Of a DNA stretch of 64,000 bases, positions 54,156 to 62,803 are shown in pieces. The position numbers and the translations under genes are program-made. Every line of letters starts with the position of its first letter. Position 1 is the first letter of the stretch. The notes beneath the pieces are model-generated. The model did not search any database. It saw only the letters and a list, made by a program, of their open reading frames with translations, and was not told the origin of the DNA. The DNA comes from Roseibium denhamense (lineage in GTDB: Bacteria; Pseudomonadota; Alphaproteobacteria; Rhizobiales; Stappiaceae): NCBI RefSeq assembly GCF_009711415.1, contig NZ_SMLZ01000106.1:26445-90444 (forward strand), read 5' to 3'.

Positions 54156-54276
54156 TTCCCACTCGGACAGATAAAGTCCAAATTTTATGGGAGTGGGAAA
54201 AATTGATTTGGATTTGAACGCTTCGGAGCCTCTTTTGCCCGTCTGATTGATCGCAAAACGATTCAATCAGACCGGG
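54156..54276. repeat. Palindromes in the channel/SDR gap
   Basis: TTCCCACTC (54156-54164) mirrors GAGTGGGAA (54191-54199), with GGAC/GTCC nested inside. Then CCCGTCTGATTGA (54238-54250) mirrors TCAATCAGACCGGG (54263-54276) with one bulge. TATGCTCTAG follows, similar to GATGCTCTA at 44397. The 54005-54359 gap holds no gene. Confidence 0.45.
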
Positions 54277-54359
54277 TTATGCTCTAGGATACGCCGCAAA
54301 TTCATTGTCAAAATCGTCCGTTTACCAAAACAGGACGCACAAAAAACAAGGGGCCTTTG

Positions 54360-55121
54360 ATGTTTGATTTGTCTGGTAAAGTCGCGCTTGTCACTGGAGC
54401 CAGCAGGGGGATTGGCGAAGCTGCGGCGCGCGCTTTTGCGCGAAGCGGGGCCAAGACTGTTCTTGCAGCGCGCTCATCCGAGGACATTGAGCGGATCGCG
54501 CAGGAAATCAATTCATCCGGAGGCGAAGCCTTGGCGGTGGCCTGCGACGTCTCGGACTACGGAAGCATGCAGGCCGCCGTCACCAAAGCCATCGAAGCCT
54601 TCGGCGGGCTGGACATCCTTGTCAACAATGCCGGCATTATCGAACCGATTTCACGCATTGAAGACAGCGATCCGGATGCATGGGGCAAGGTGATCGATAT
54701 CAATGTGAAGGGCGTTTACAACGGCATCCGGGCGGTCGTGCCGCATATGCTGAAGAGCGGCTCCGGGACCATTGTCAACATCAGTTCCGGAGCGGCGACC
54801 GGTGCCCTGGAAGGTTGGAGCCACTATTGTTCATCGAAGGCCGCCGCCCTGTCTTTGACACGGTGTGCAGACAAAGAGTTTGGCGACAAGGGACTGCGGA
54901 TCGTCGGACTGAGCCCGGGCACAGTTGCCACGCAAATGCAGGTGGATATCAAGGCATCCGGGATCAATCCGGTAAGCCAGCTTGATCCCGCAGTTCATAT
55001 CCCTGCCGATTGGGTCGGGCAGGCCATATGCTGGCTCTGTACTCCGGCAGGCGATGCTTACAGGGGAACCGATTGCTCTTTGCGGGATGAGGACGTGCGT
55101 AAAGCCGTTGGGCTGGTCTAG
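54360..55121 (+). CDS. Short-chain dehydrogenase/reductase
   Basis: 253 residues. The NAD(P) site is VALVTGASRGIGEAAARAFA, the NNAG motif is DILVNNAGII, the catalytic Ser is in IVNISSGAATG, and the catalytic Tyr-Lys pair is HYCSSKAAALSLTR. The substrate cannot be predicted. ATG 54360 has AAGGGG six bases upstream. It stands alone; no partner gene points to a pathway. Confidence 0.85.
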   Translation: MFDLSGKVALVTGASRGIGEAAARAFARSGAKTVLAARSSEDIERIAQEINSSGGEALAVACDVSDYGSMQAAVTKAIEAFGGLDILVNNAGIIEPISRIEDSDPDAWGKVIDINVKGVYNGIRAVVPHMLKSGSGTIVNISSGAATGALEGWSHYCSSKAAALSLTRCADKEFGDKGLRIVGLSPGTVATQMQVDIKASGINPVSQLDPAVHIPADWVGQAICWLCTPAGDAYRGTDCSLRDEDVRKAVGLV

Positions 55122-55300
55122 TTCTGCGGGCAATAAATCGGCGCCGACTTAAGTCCCAATGCTGATCGATTGGGGAGTGGTTAAGGCTATTTGGGCATTT
55201 GGAGGAAAACGCCCGATTCTCTGACTTAAATCCCCATGTGAAGCATCAGTTTCACAGCGCTTTTCTTGACCGGTACCCGGTTTGCCTCACCGCAACAAAA

Positions 55301-55321
55301 GAGGGCCGCAATGCGGCCCTC
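55301..55321 (-). terminator. Rho-independent terminator after the 31-codon gene
   Basis: GAGGGCCGC, AAT, GCGGCCCTC: a perfect 9-bp stem with a 3-base loop. On the minus strand it is followed by TTTTGTTG. It lies 31 bases past the stop of the small gene at 55352-55447, the orientation that fits it. Confidence 0.85.
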
Positions 55322-55351
55322 CCATGAGATCGTTTTGACCTAAAATCCGGA

Positions 55352-55447
55352 TCAGATCCCAGCGGAACTTTTCAATACCAGAGGCTGCTCCAGCACCGTT
55401 CCATTCCGCCCAGACTTTTGGGCCAAGATCCGATACTCACTAGACAT
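55352..55447 (-). CDS. Short gene, 31-residue peptide with a very strong ribosome-binding site
   Basis: ATG at 55447, TGA at 55352-55354. AAAGGAGGTG lies 7 bases before the ATG, a full match to the 16S tail, stronger than any other in this window. The peptide begins MSSEYRILAQKSGRNGTV and ends in SSAGI; it is polar and basic in the first half, with no signal peptide or membrane helix. A clean terminator follows 31 bases later. I recognise no family. A ribosome-bound regulatory peptide, a RiPP precursor or a small protein-binding factor are all possible. Coding potential is suggested by the signals, not by homology. Confidence 0.6.
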   Translation of the reverse strand: MSSEYRILAQKSGRNGTVLEQPLVLKSSAGI

Positions 55448-55560
55448 GGGCACACCTCCTTTCTGCTGTTAAAGACCAAAGAAAGGTGGGGCCAGCATAA
55501 AAATTTCTCAAGCCTAAAAACTGGACTTTCCTGCCGCACATTCGTGCAACCGTGCAGCTG

Positions 55561-56040
55561 TCACTCAGATGCAACAGCGCGTTCGGCAATCGACAGGAAG
55601 ACCAGATCCAGCTCAAAGGCAAGATCTTCCAGCGGCTGACCGCCCTCCTCAAAGTACGGCGAGAAAACAGCACCCGGTGTTTTCCAGGAAAGCGTTGCGG
55701 TTCCATCCGTGTTTTCTGTGACGTAGAAGCGGATCGGCGCCTCAATGCCTGCCGCCACGGATGCCTCCAGCATCCGCAAGGCATAATCATTCCGGAAAAC
55801 ACCCATTACGCGGTTGCCGGGAATATCGATTCCACGGCCTTTTGCGCCGGCCGAAGCGCTTGCCTGCGTTACCAGCAGCATTCCTTCCGCCTTGACCGCC
55901 GTCTCCACCCTCTGCACGAGATCGGCAAAACTGTGAGGTGTCGGCACGACCTGCCAGCCTTTCCTATCATCTAGAGCCTGTGCATGACCTGCAACCGGCA
56001 GGGAAAGGATTAGTGCCGCGAGAATTAAAATTGGTCGCAT
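55561..56040 (-). CDS. DUF302 family exported protein
   Basis: 159 residues with a signal peptide (ILILAALILSLPVAGHAQA). The DUF302 core is seen in HSFADLVQRVETAVKAEGM, VFRNDYALRMLEASVAAG and APIRFYVTENTDGTATLSWK. DUF302 proteins are small periplasmic or membrane-linked domains often near sulfur or redox genes. AAGGAGAC precedes ATG 56040. It lies 84 bases from the YeeE/YedE gene on the same strand, so the pair may be one transcript. Confidence 0.82.
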   Translation of the reverse strand: MRPILILAALILSLPVAGHAQALDDRKGWQVVPTPHSFADLVQRVETAVKAEGMLLVTQASASAGAKGRGIDIPGNRVMGVFRNDYALRMLEASVAAGIEAPIRFYVTENTDGTATLSWKTPGAVFSPYFEEGGQPLEDLAFELDLVFLSIAERAVASE

Positions 56041-56124
56041 GTCGTCAGTCTCCTTAGCGCGTCAGCGCGATCCTATCCGCTACACGCATGATCTCAGCTC
56101 ACAAGTTGGTGTCGCCCCCGTGTC

Positions 56125-57276
56125 TCATGACATTCCAAGGCGCACGCGGAGCTTGGTTCCTGCCATGCTGCCGGCGAACCCAAACAGCAGCCATAACCAG
56201 CCGTGCAAGGACCCGGACACAAGCCCGCCGAGATATGCGCCGATATTACAGCCATAAGCGAGGCGCGCGCCGTATCCCATAAGCAGCCCGCCAGCGATGG
56301 CGGTGACAAGATCCCGTCCCGACAGGCTCCAAACCGGCGCAAACCTTCCTGCCAATCCGGCTGCGGCCATGGCACCCAGGATCACGCCGAAATCCATGAC
56401 GGATGTTGTGTCCCGAAAGACGGAGCTTTCAAGTGCACCTCCCTGCCATGTCCAGTACGGCCATGTTTCGACCGGGATCCCAAGTGCCGCAAAACCCTTT
56501 GCGCCCCAAAGCGCAAATGCGGACGTAATTCCCCAGGGCCGGCCAACCACGATAAATGTCGCAATGCTGACGAAGGCAAGCATGACAGCTCCGAACATTG
56601 GCGACCAAGGGCCTCTTAAGATGCTTCCAGTTTTCGGAGAAGGCGACAACGCTCCATGTGCCGACCGCTCCACCAGAACGGTCGCGATGGCCAGAACGCC
56701 CAGGACGGATGCAGTCAGACCAAAAGCGGCATGCGGGCCAAGTTCGCGGATCAGGGACAGCGCTGGAAGACGGGGAAGCTGCGCCCAAACATGGAGGTGG
56801 GCTGTCGCGGCAACCGATCCCAGAATGAACGCGGCGAGCGTGATCATCATCCGGGTTGAGCCGCCGCCTGCCGTGAACAATGTGCCCGACCCGCACCCTC
56901 CGCCCAACTGCATGCCAACACCGAACATAAAGGCGCCCACCGCAGCCGCGATGCCGAAAGGGAACACAAATCCGCCTGCCGGCCAGCCAAGATCACTGCC
57001 CCAGGCAATCAGAGGAAACGAAACCGCACTGGTCAGCAGGATAAGAACGAATTGGGCGCGCAAGCCGGCCCCTCGGCGTTCGGTTATGATCTTCCGCCAC
57101 GCAGCTGTGAAGCCAAAACTCGCGTGATAAAGTGCAATACCGGCAACGCTGCCAATCAACACAGCCATGGCCTGCCGTGCGCCGGCTTCGCCATATGCCA
57201 ACAGCATGACGAGGACGATCAGCAGGCCAGCGCAGAAGGCAATGGAGCGTTGCGGGGCTAGTGTTTTTGGTGCCAT
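56125..57276 (-). CDS. YeeE/YedE-family sulfur-compound transporter (TsuA-like)
   Basis: 383 residues, nine or more membrane helices. Conserved cysteine motifs GGGCGSGTLFTAGGGS and YGCNIGAYLGGLVSG are those of thiosulfate transporters such as TsuA/YeeE, where Cys residues pass thiosulfate. A usual partner, the sulfur carrier TusA, is not seen next to it; DUF302 is instead. The ATG at 57276 is 20 codons before the first clear helix. The 217-base gap upstream separates it from the TTC38-like gene on the other strand. Confidence 0.85.
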   Translation of the reverse strand: MAPKTLAPQRSIAFCAGLLIVLVMLLAYGEAGARQAMAVLIGSVAGIALYHASFGFTAAWRKIITERRGAGLRAQFVLILLTSAVSFPLIAWGSDLGWPAGGFVFPFGIAAAVGAFMFGVGMQLGGGCGSGTLFTAGGGSTRMMITLAAFILGSVAATAHLHVWAQLPRLPALSLIRELGPHAAFGLTASVLGVLAIATVLVERSAHGALSPSPKTGSILRGPWSPMFGAVMLAFVSIATFIVVGRPWGITSAFALWGAKGFAALGIPVETWPYWTWQGGALESSVFRDTTSVMDFGVILGAMAAAGLAGRFAPVWSLSGRDLVTAIAGGLLMGYGARLAYGCNIGAYLGGLVSGSLHGWLWLLFGFAGSMAGTKLRVRLGMS

Positions 57277-57493
57277 AACCCATCCGTTCCCGTTGATGGA
57301 ATGCCGAAAGTTTAGGCATCGAAACTGCCCCTAAAGCCATATTTTCGCAATGATCCGCACTTTAGCTGTCATACACACTGCCAACACCTTTTTGTGTTTT
57401 GCAGTTCATGAGCAAGCTGCGGATTTTGGGGCCTAATCCGCTAGATTAACGGCAAAGCGTCACCAAGCTTCGGCGAACTTATGAAAGCACAGC

Positions 57494-58879
57494 ATGCGTC
57501 TCAGCGATCAATTTGGATATGACCTGACCCTGTCCAGCCAGCCAGCCGTCACAGCCTGGAATTCAGCGGTCCAAGCTTTTTTGGCACATGGGAAGACCAC
57601 GCCGCAGCATTTGGAAACTTGCTTGGACCTCGCCCCGCAGTTTGCTCTGGGGCATGCGGTCAAAGGTCTCTTTTGCTTGCTGTTGGGCCGAAAAGAACTC
57701 TTGGCCGCCGCAAAAAGCTGCTCGGAAACAGCTCGCATGTCTGCGTTCGGTACGCCTGTGACCGCGCGAGAACAGTCGGTTATGGACGCGCTGGAGGCCT
57801 GGCTTGAAGGATACCCATCCCGGGCAGCTGACATTCTTGATGGTGCCTTGATCAAGGCACCCGAAGATGCGCTGATCATGAAACTGGTTCATGCCATCCG
57901 CTTTGTGCTGGGCGATGCTGCCGGAATGCGTCAATCGATCGAGCGGATCCAATCCGCCTATTCCGAGACCCATCCGGCTTACGGCTACCTGCTCGGGTGT
58001 CATGCGTTCTCTCTGGAAGAAACCGGCGACTACCGGCAAGCCGAGGCCTCCGGCCGCCGGGGGCTGGAGTTTGCCCGTGACGATGCGTGGGGGCTTCATG
58101 CAGTTGCTCACGTCCATGACATGACAGGGCGCTCCGAGGAAGGTGTCCGCTGGCTGGAAAACCATCCGGACGGCTGGACCCACTGCAACAACTTCGGTTA
58201 CCACGTGTGGTGGCACCTTGCGCTCATGTATCTCGATCAAGGTCAGGGGGATAAGGCGCTGGCGCTCTACGACGCCGACATTCGCAAAGACAAGACCGAC
58301 GACTACCGCGACATCTCAAATGCGGCCTCCCTGCTCGTCCGGCTTGAACTTGACGGCCTAGACGTCGGATCACGCTGGGACGAGATCGCACAACTTTCCG
58401 ATAAACGTGCTGAAGACGGCTGCAATGTCTTCGCCGACCTTCATTACCTCCTTGCCCTCTTGAATGGCGGGCGGCGCATGGGCACCGAACGGCTTCTTCT
58501 GAGCATGAAGGAACGTGCCCAAGGCGAGAACGATATCGGCCGGGTGACCCATGAAACAGGCCTACCGACGGCTCTGGGATTGGAGCAATACCGGCGCGGC
58601 AACTACGCCTCTGCCTTCAGCATGCTGACATCGTCCCGCGACAGCCTCTATAAGATCGGCGGCTCCCACGCCCAGCGGGATGTGTTTGAACGGATTACGG
58701 TTGATGCCGCTTTGCGCGCAGGTCTTTCAAGCGAGGCGGAGACGCTTTTGAAAGACAGGGCGCACAAACGCGGAGCGCTTGACCGGTTTGCAGAACAACG
58801 GCTCGAAATCTGCGAAAAAATGCGCCGGGCCGAGCGCGTGATGGAAGATGAAAAACTTCGCGCCGCCGGTTCTATTTGA
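57494..58879 (+). CDS. TTC38-like tetratricopeptide protein
   Basis: 461 residues with TPR-type helical pairs, for example ALGHAVKGLFCLLLGRKELL and HPAYGYLLGCHAFSLEETGD. The centre has the TTC38 signature: WGLHAVAHVHDMTGRSEEGV, then NNFGYHVWWHLALMYLDQGQ. TTC38 homologues occur in eukaryotes and many bacteria; their activity is not known. His-rich motifs (HAVAHVHD, YHVWWH) may bind metal. It is 41 bases or more from the following OpgC gene on the same strand. Confidence 0.82.
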   Translation: MRLSDQFGYDLTLSSQPAVTAWNSAVQAFLAHGKTTPQHLETCLDLAPQFALGHAVKGLFCLLLGRKELLAAAKSCSETARMSAFGTPVTAREQSVMDALEAWLEGYPSRAADILDGALIKAPEDALIMKLVHAIRFVLGDAAGMRQSIERIQSAYSETHPAYGYLLGCHAFSLEETGDYRQAEASGRRGLEFARDDAWGLHAVAHVHDMTGRSEEGVRWLENHPDGWTHCNNFGYHVWWHLALMYLDQGQGDKALALYDADIRKDKTDDYRDISNAASLLVRLELDGLDVGSRWDEIAQLSDKRAEDGCNVFADLHYLLALLNGGRRMGTERLLLSMKERAQGENDIGRVTHETGLPTALGLEQYRRGNYASAFSMLTSSRDSLYKIGGSHAQRDVFERITVDAALRAGLSSEAETLLKDRAHKRGALDRFAEQRLEICEKMRRAERVMEDEKLRAAGSI

Positions 58880-58926
58880 CACTATAACGCATTCTCAAAA
58901 CACGACCCTCATTTGCTGGATTGACA

Positions 58927-60195
58927 GTGAACGCGCATTCACAACCTAGACGCCCCCGCGACCCTCGGCTGGATTTCTTCCGGGGGATCGGCATGTTCAT
59001 CATTTACATCGCGCATGTTCCCTGGAATTGGTGGACGCTTTGGATCCCGGCCCGGTTCGGCTTCTCGGACGCGACCGAGATCTTTGTCTTCTGCTCCGGT
59101 ATGGCGTCAGCTCTTGCTTTTGGAAAGATCTTTGAAATCCACGGCTGGGGCATTGGGGCTGCGCGCATCCTACACCGCATGTGGCAGGTTTATTGGGCCC
59201 ATATCGGCCAGTTTTTGATTATCGCGGTCGGCCTGGTCATGGTTCACGAAAGCGGATTTCTTCAGGACTGCTGCGGCCTGACACAGGACTACGTCGTTTC
59301 CTTAAACCTTTGGCATCTCTTTAACAATACCACGGTTGCCTTGCCTGGGATTATGACGCTCACCTGGGTCCCGAATTATTTCGATATATTGCCCATGTAT
59401 ATCGTGATCCTGGCGCTGATTCCGCTGATCATGCTGGCTGCACGTGTATCCGTACCGCTGGCGTTTGCCGTCTCAATCACGCTTTGGCTGGCCTCGCAGT
59501 TCGACCTTCTTAACCTTCCCGCCGAGCCTTGGTCGGATCGGAAGTGGTTCTTCAATCCCTTCGCTTGGCAGCTGTTATTTTTCACCGGTTTTGCCTTTAT
59601 GCGGGGATGGATCCCTGCGCCGCCGGTGAACAAAAAGCTGATCCTCCTGTGCGCCTTCACTGTGGCCGCAACCATTCCGTTCGCTTACTTCCGGGTTTTT
59701 GGCGAAAACCATCTGGATCTGGCTTGGGCGCGGGACGTCCGGGAAGCAATCCGCCCGCTCTGGGTGAAGACCGAATTCGGTCTGTTCCGGTATGTGCATT
59801 TTCTGGCGCTCGCCTATCTGGCCTGGGTTGCCGCGGGCGAGCACGGAAAACGCCTGATCGGGCATGGCAAGATCTGGAACGGATTTGTCGGCGTCGTTCA
59901 AAAGGTCGGGCAACAGTCCCTTGCCGTTTTCATGGCCAGCCTTGTCTTCGCGCAGGCATTTGCAATCCTTCGTGACATGGTTTGGGGCCGGGGCGAATGG
60001 CTGCCGCAGGTCTTGACAAATTTGGCCGGTTTCCTTGCCTTGATTGCCGTCGCCTATCTGGTTGGCTGGTACAAGAGCGAGCCGTGGCGCAAACCGCCGC
60101 CCCCAAAAAAGACGCTTGATCCAGACCACGCCGGTGCAGCGAATCCTGCCCAGGATCAAGACGGGACGAAATCAAAGCAACCCGCGCTCACATGA
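58927..60195 (+). CDS. opgC: OpgC-like acyltransferase membrane protein
   Basis: About 422 residues, ten or more membrane helices. OpgC/acyltransferase 3-like motifs are RDPRLDFFRGIGMFIIYIAH, FSDATEIFVFCSGMASALAF and VYWAHIGQFLIIAVGL. OpgC adds succinyl or similar groups to periplasmic glucans; the family has also been called DUF1624-like. GTG 58927 or TTG 58921 are possible starts, both weak. The C terminus is Pro/Lys-rich and cytoplasmic. A strong terminator follows. Confidence 0.8.
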   Translation: MNAHSQPRRPRDPRLDFFRGIGMFIIYIAHVPWNWWTLWIPARFGFSDATEIFVFCSGMASALAFGKIFEIHGWGIGAARILHRMWQVYWAHIGQFLIIAVGLVMVHESGFLQDCCGLTQDYVVSLNLWHLFNNTTVALPGIMTLTWVPNYFDILPMYIVILALIPLIMLAARVSVPLAFAVSITLWLASQFDLLNLPAEPWSDRKWFFNPFAWQLLFFTGFAFMRGWIPAPPVNKKLILLCAFTVAATIPFAYFRVFGENHLDLAWARDVREAIRPLWVKTEFGLFRYVHFLALAYLAWVAAGEHGKRLIGHGKIWNGFVGVVQKVGQQSLAVFMASLVFAQAFAILRDMVWGRGEWLPQVLTNLAGFLALIAVAYLVGWYKSEPWRKPPPPKKTLDPDHAGAANPAQDQDGTKSKQPALT

Positions 60196-60223
60196 AGGCA
60201 GTTGCCGCCTTCCATCTCCTCAA

Positions 60224-60257
60224 ACAAAAACACCGGTCAAAGGACCGGTGTTTTTGT
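60224..60257. terminator. Bidirectional terminator between opgC and the DUF1150 gene
   Basis: A perfect 15-bp stem: ACAAAAACACCGGTC (60224-60238), loop AAAG, GACCGGTGTTTTTGT (60243-60257). T-rich runs flank it on both strands. It ends the two convergent genes. Confidence 0.9.
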
Positions 60258-60275
60258 TTCTTTGAGTTGTGTCCC

Positions 60276-60560
60276 TCAGTGCAGAGACGCCATCTCCAAG
60301 TCTTGTTCGAAGGCGTTGGCAACCGCTGCTTCGCGGCTATCCGCCAGCAGGATCGGCGTGCCATCCGCATTGAGCAGTGCATAGAGCGTCATATTGTCCT
60401 GAAGCATGGGAACCTCAGGGAACATTTCCTTCAGGTCCTTCGCCTTGATCGGCTTGATATAAGCGACATCACCTGTGCCAAGCTCGATGAGCTCATCAAC
60501 AGACATGTATTCGGACAGGAAAGGCCCATCTGCCCAGGCCGGAGTGTTGGGATCGTGCAT
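60276..60560 (-). CDS. DUF1150 family protein
   Basis: 94 residues with DUF1150 features: MSVDELIELGTGDVAYIKPI then FPEVPMLQDNMTLYALLNAD, and ILLADSREAAVANAFEQDLE. The family is alphaproteobacterial, and its genes commonly lie next to hsp20, as here, 31 bases apart on the same strand. A role with the heat-shock protein is plausible but not established. The start has a GGAGA-like site in the hsp20 3' end. Confidence 0.85.
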   Translation of the reverse strand: MHDPNTPAWADGPFLSEYMSVDELIELGTGDVAYIKPIKAKDLKEMFPEVPMLQDNMTLYALLNADGTPILLADSREAAVANAFEQDLEMASLH

Positions 60561-60591
60561 CAGTGTGTCTCCATATGTTGGCTAACGAATG

Positions 60592-61011
60592 TTATTCGCC
60601 GCTGGAGATTTCTATTTTTCGGATGACCTTTTCGGGCTCCGGGCGCGCGAGATCGATTGACAGTAGACCATCCTTGAGGTCGGCTCCGAGGATCTCGATC
60701 CCCTCGGCCAGAACGAAAGCCCGTTGGAACTGCCTAGCGGCGATACCGCGGTGAAGATATTGCCGGGACTTGTCATCCAACTGGCGCCCGCGGATCACAA
60801 GCTGGCTTTCCTCAACCGAAACATCCAGTTGATCCCGCGTGAACCCGGCCACCGCGAGTGTAATCCGGATAACATCACCTTGGCCTTCCTCTTTCGGAAG
60901 CCTTTCAATGTTATAGGGCGGATAACCATCATTTGCGGCTTTGGATACGCGGTCGAGAACCCGCTCAATATCGTCGAACCCAAGCATTAATGGGCTAGAA
61001 AACGCTGACAT
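60592..61011 (-). CDS. Small heat-shock protein (Hsp20, IbpA-like)
   Basis: 139 residues, alpha-crystallin domain. The start has SSPLMLGFDDIERVLDRVSK, the core has RITLAVAGFTRDQLDVSVEE and LVIRGRQLDDKSRQYLHRGI, and LKDGLLSIDLARPEPEKV ends the domain. Hsp20 holds unfolding proteins for DnaK. ATG 61011 has GAGGGTG before it; the longer frame to 61086 lies in the leader. A heat-shock-type promoter is about 100 bases upstream, and DUF1150 follows. Confidence 0.9.
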   Translation of the reverse strand: MSAFSSPLMLGFDDIERVLDRVSKAANDGYPPYNIERLPKEEGQGDVIRITLAVAGFTRDQLDVSVEESQLVIRGRQLDDKSRQYLHRGIAARQFQRAFVLAEGIEILGADLKDGLLSIDLARPEPEKVIRKIEISSGE

Positions 61012-61106
61012 ACGTGTCACCCTCAAAGTCCTTGTCGAAGCGACCTTGCGCCCAGACCCTACCAAGAGGCATCCGGGCAGGAGCATCCCGCTCCCTTCGC
61101 TATTGA

Positions 61107-61135
61107 ATATGGAGACTTGTTAATTTTGAATCAAG
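61107..61135 (-). promoter_or_regulatory. Possible RpoH (sigma-32) promoter for hsp20
   Basis: On the minus strand CTTGAT (61135-61130), 15 bases, then CTCCATAT (61114-61107). The sigma-32 consensus is CTTGAA with CCCCAT at 13-15 bases. This would give a leader of about 90 bases before hsp20. Confidence 0.55.
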
Positions 61136-61190
61136 AAGCGGGCATTTATTGCTCGAGCGTTCGGGTAGACCACCTGTCCGGCAGTCCGGA

Positions 61191-62045
61191 TTAGGGCTTC
61201 AAAATCGGATTGGACCGCAACAGTTTTAAAATCCCCCGGGACGCCGCCCTTACGGCAGGCTCGTGTCTTTCCTCATGATGAGTGACAATCCAGCGTTCCG
61301 TTTGCAATTCCTCGATAGGATCCCCTATCTGAACCAGATCGGGAAAGGCGGCACCCGCAAAAATCGGCAACACCATTCGGGCTTTACCCTGCCGAACAAG
61401 GGAAAGTGCCAAATTCGCTTTGTTGACCGTGACTGTCGGTCCCTCATGTCCGCGCTCGCGGAGCCATAGCCCTGTCGGCGTGTTCGCATCATCTTCGACC
61501 AGCTCCACCCAAACATGCTGGCCGCTGGATAAATCGCGTTTCGATTTGAACACGGCAAATTGAACGGTGCCCACCTTCTGCCCTGCTAGCCATTCCTGCA
61601 CCGGCCGCCGGTTGCGGATACCGATATCTATCTGACGTCGGGCGATATCGCGGTCCCGCATATCCGATAAGAACTCGGGGCACCAGGATGCGTCTGGTCC
61701 CCAGAACTCATCGATATGGTCAATCAGCAATCGCATGGTCCAATCCCCGGCAGAAATGCGAACACGCCGTATGGCACTCTTTCCCTGGCTCCATCGCCCA
61801 ATCAATTGGGCTGCCTGCTCCATATCCTGGGCCTGGCGGACAAGTTCGTGCCCGCTTTCCGTCAACTCGTAGCCTCGCGCTCCCCGTTCCACCAGGCGGG
61901 CGCCAAGCGCCCGTTCAAGCGCGGCAACCCGTCGGCTCAAAGTTGCGGGGCTTATTCCCGTCGCGCTTGCAGCACCGGCAAGTCCACCTGCGCGGGCGAC
62001 CGACAGAAACAAGCGGAGATCATCCCAGCTCAAAGTTTGTTTCAT
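61191..62045 (-). CDS. LysR-family transcriptional regulator
   Basis: 284 residues. The helix-turn-helix is WDDLRLFLSVARAGGLAGAA then GISPATLSRRVAALERALGA. The effector domain is less conserved, with LLIDHIDEFWGPDASWCPEF and TPTGLWLRERGHEGP. ATG 62045 fits the domain; a longer frame to 62162 is in the divergent promoter. It faces a small hypothetical gene and the MmcQ/MFS pair, which may be its targets. Confidence 0.85.
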   Translation of the reverse strand: MKQTLSWDDLRLFLSVARAGGLAGAASATGISPATLSRRVAALERALGARLVERGARGYELTESGHELVRQAQDMEQAAQLIGRWSQGKSAIRRVRISAGDWTMRLLIDHIDEFWGPDASWCPEFLSDMRDRDIARRQIDIGIRNRRPVQEWLAGQKVGTVQFAVFKSKRDLSSGQHVWVELVEDDANTPTGLWLRERGHEGPTVTVNKANLALSLVRQGKARMVLPIFAGAAFPDLVQIGDPIEELQTERWIVTHHEERHEPAVRAASRGILKLLRSNPILKP

Positions 62046-62145
62046 TTTTGAAACTTTAATCTCTGTTTCACAGTCTTCCGCTTCTCCAGATTTCCGGGCC
62101 TTAGTAAAGATCCAAGCGAGCCTTATGTTAGAATGGATCTTAAAG

Positions 62146-62433
62146 ATGCATATTTGTTTCATATGCGCAATTCAGCAGCGTACTTCAAAGCGAGGCAGTT
62201 CAAAACATAGCCACACCTCTGCCGGTCCGCTTTATCCGGCAAAATGGGAGCTTTGGCCGGAGCCGCTGCCGGAGCACATTCAGCACCGCCATGAAGCGGT
62301 GCGGCGTCAGAACGAGGCCAGGGCGCGTTTGGTCAAATCCATCTTTTTATTCAGATGGTTTAGACCTTGCATGCGAGCGCTGAAAACGTCACTGTCAGCC
62401 GTCCTTTCGTCCAAGCCTTCCAAATTCCGCTGA
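62146..62433 (+). CDS. Hypothetical small protein
   Basis: About 95 residues, not recognised. The middle has LYPAKWELWPEPLPEHIQHR followed by HEAVRRQNEARARL, with codon usage like the neighbouring genes; the first 30 residues are less convincing. The start at 62146 is a guess. It could be a domain of unknown function, or chance. It lies in the 400-base divergent gap between the LysR gene and the MmcQ/YjbR gene. Confidence 0.35.
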   Translation: MHICFICAIQQRTSKRGSSKHSHTSAGPLYPAKWELWPEPLPEHIQHRHEAVRRQNEARARLVKSIFLFRWFRPCMRALKTSLSAVLSSKPSKFR

Positions 62434-62443
62434 GATAACCCGA

Positions 62444-62803
62444 GTGACCCGTGAAGAATTCGACCTGTTTTGTAGCGCTCTGCCCGCCACGACAAATGTC
62501 GTTCAGTGGGGCAATGCCTCGGTTTGGAAGGTCGGCGGAAAGATTTTTACGGTCTGCTCACGCTGGGGGGCCGGCCAGCAAGACAAGATCAGTTTCAAAT
62601 GCTCCGATATTTCCTACGCGCTTTTGATCGAGCAGGACGGGGTTATACCAGCACCATACCTGGCACGCGCCAAGTGGGTACAGCGTGAGACGGCATCGAC
62701 GATTTCCGATGACGACCTGAAGGCTTATCTGAAGGAAGCCCATAAAATCATTGCGGCCAAGCTGACAAAAAAGCAGAAGAAAGAGCTAGGTCTTGGCGCA
62801 TGA
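62444..62803 (+). CDS. MmcQ/YjbR family protein
   Basis: 119 residues, MmcQ/YjbR-like: REEFDLFCSALPATTNVVQW then GNASVWKVGGKIFTVCSRWG and APYLARAKWVQRETASTISD. The fold is double-wing DNA-binding-like; DNA binding is inferred. GTG 62444 is the first start in frame. The stop overlaps the MFS start by 11 bases, so translation is coupled. Confidence 0.82.
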   Translation: MTREEFDLFCSALPATTNVVQWGNASVWKVGGKIFTVCSRWGAGQQDKISFKCSDISYALLIEQDGVIPAPYLARAKWVQRETASTISDDDLKAYLKEAHKIIAAKLTKKQKKELGLGA

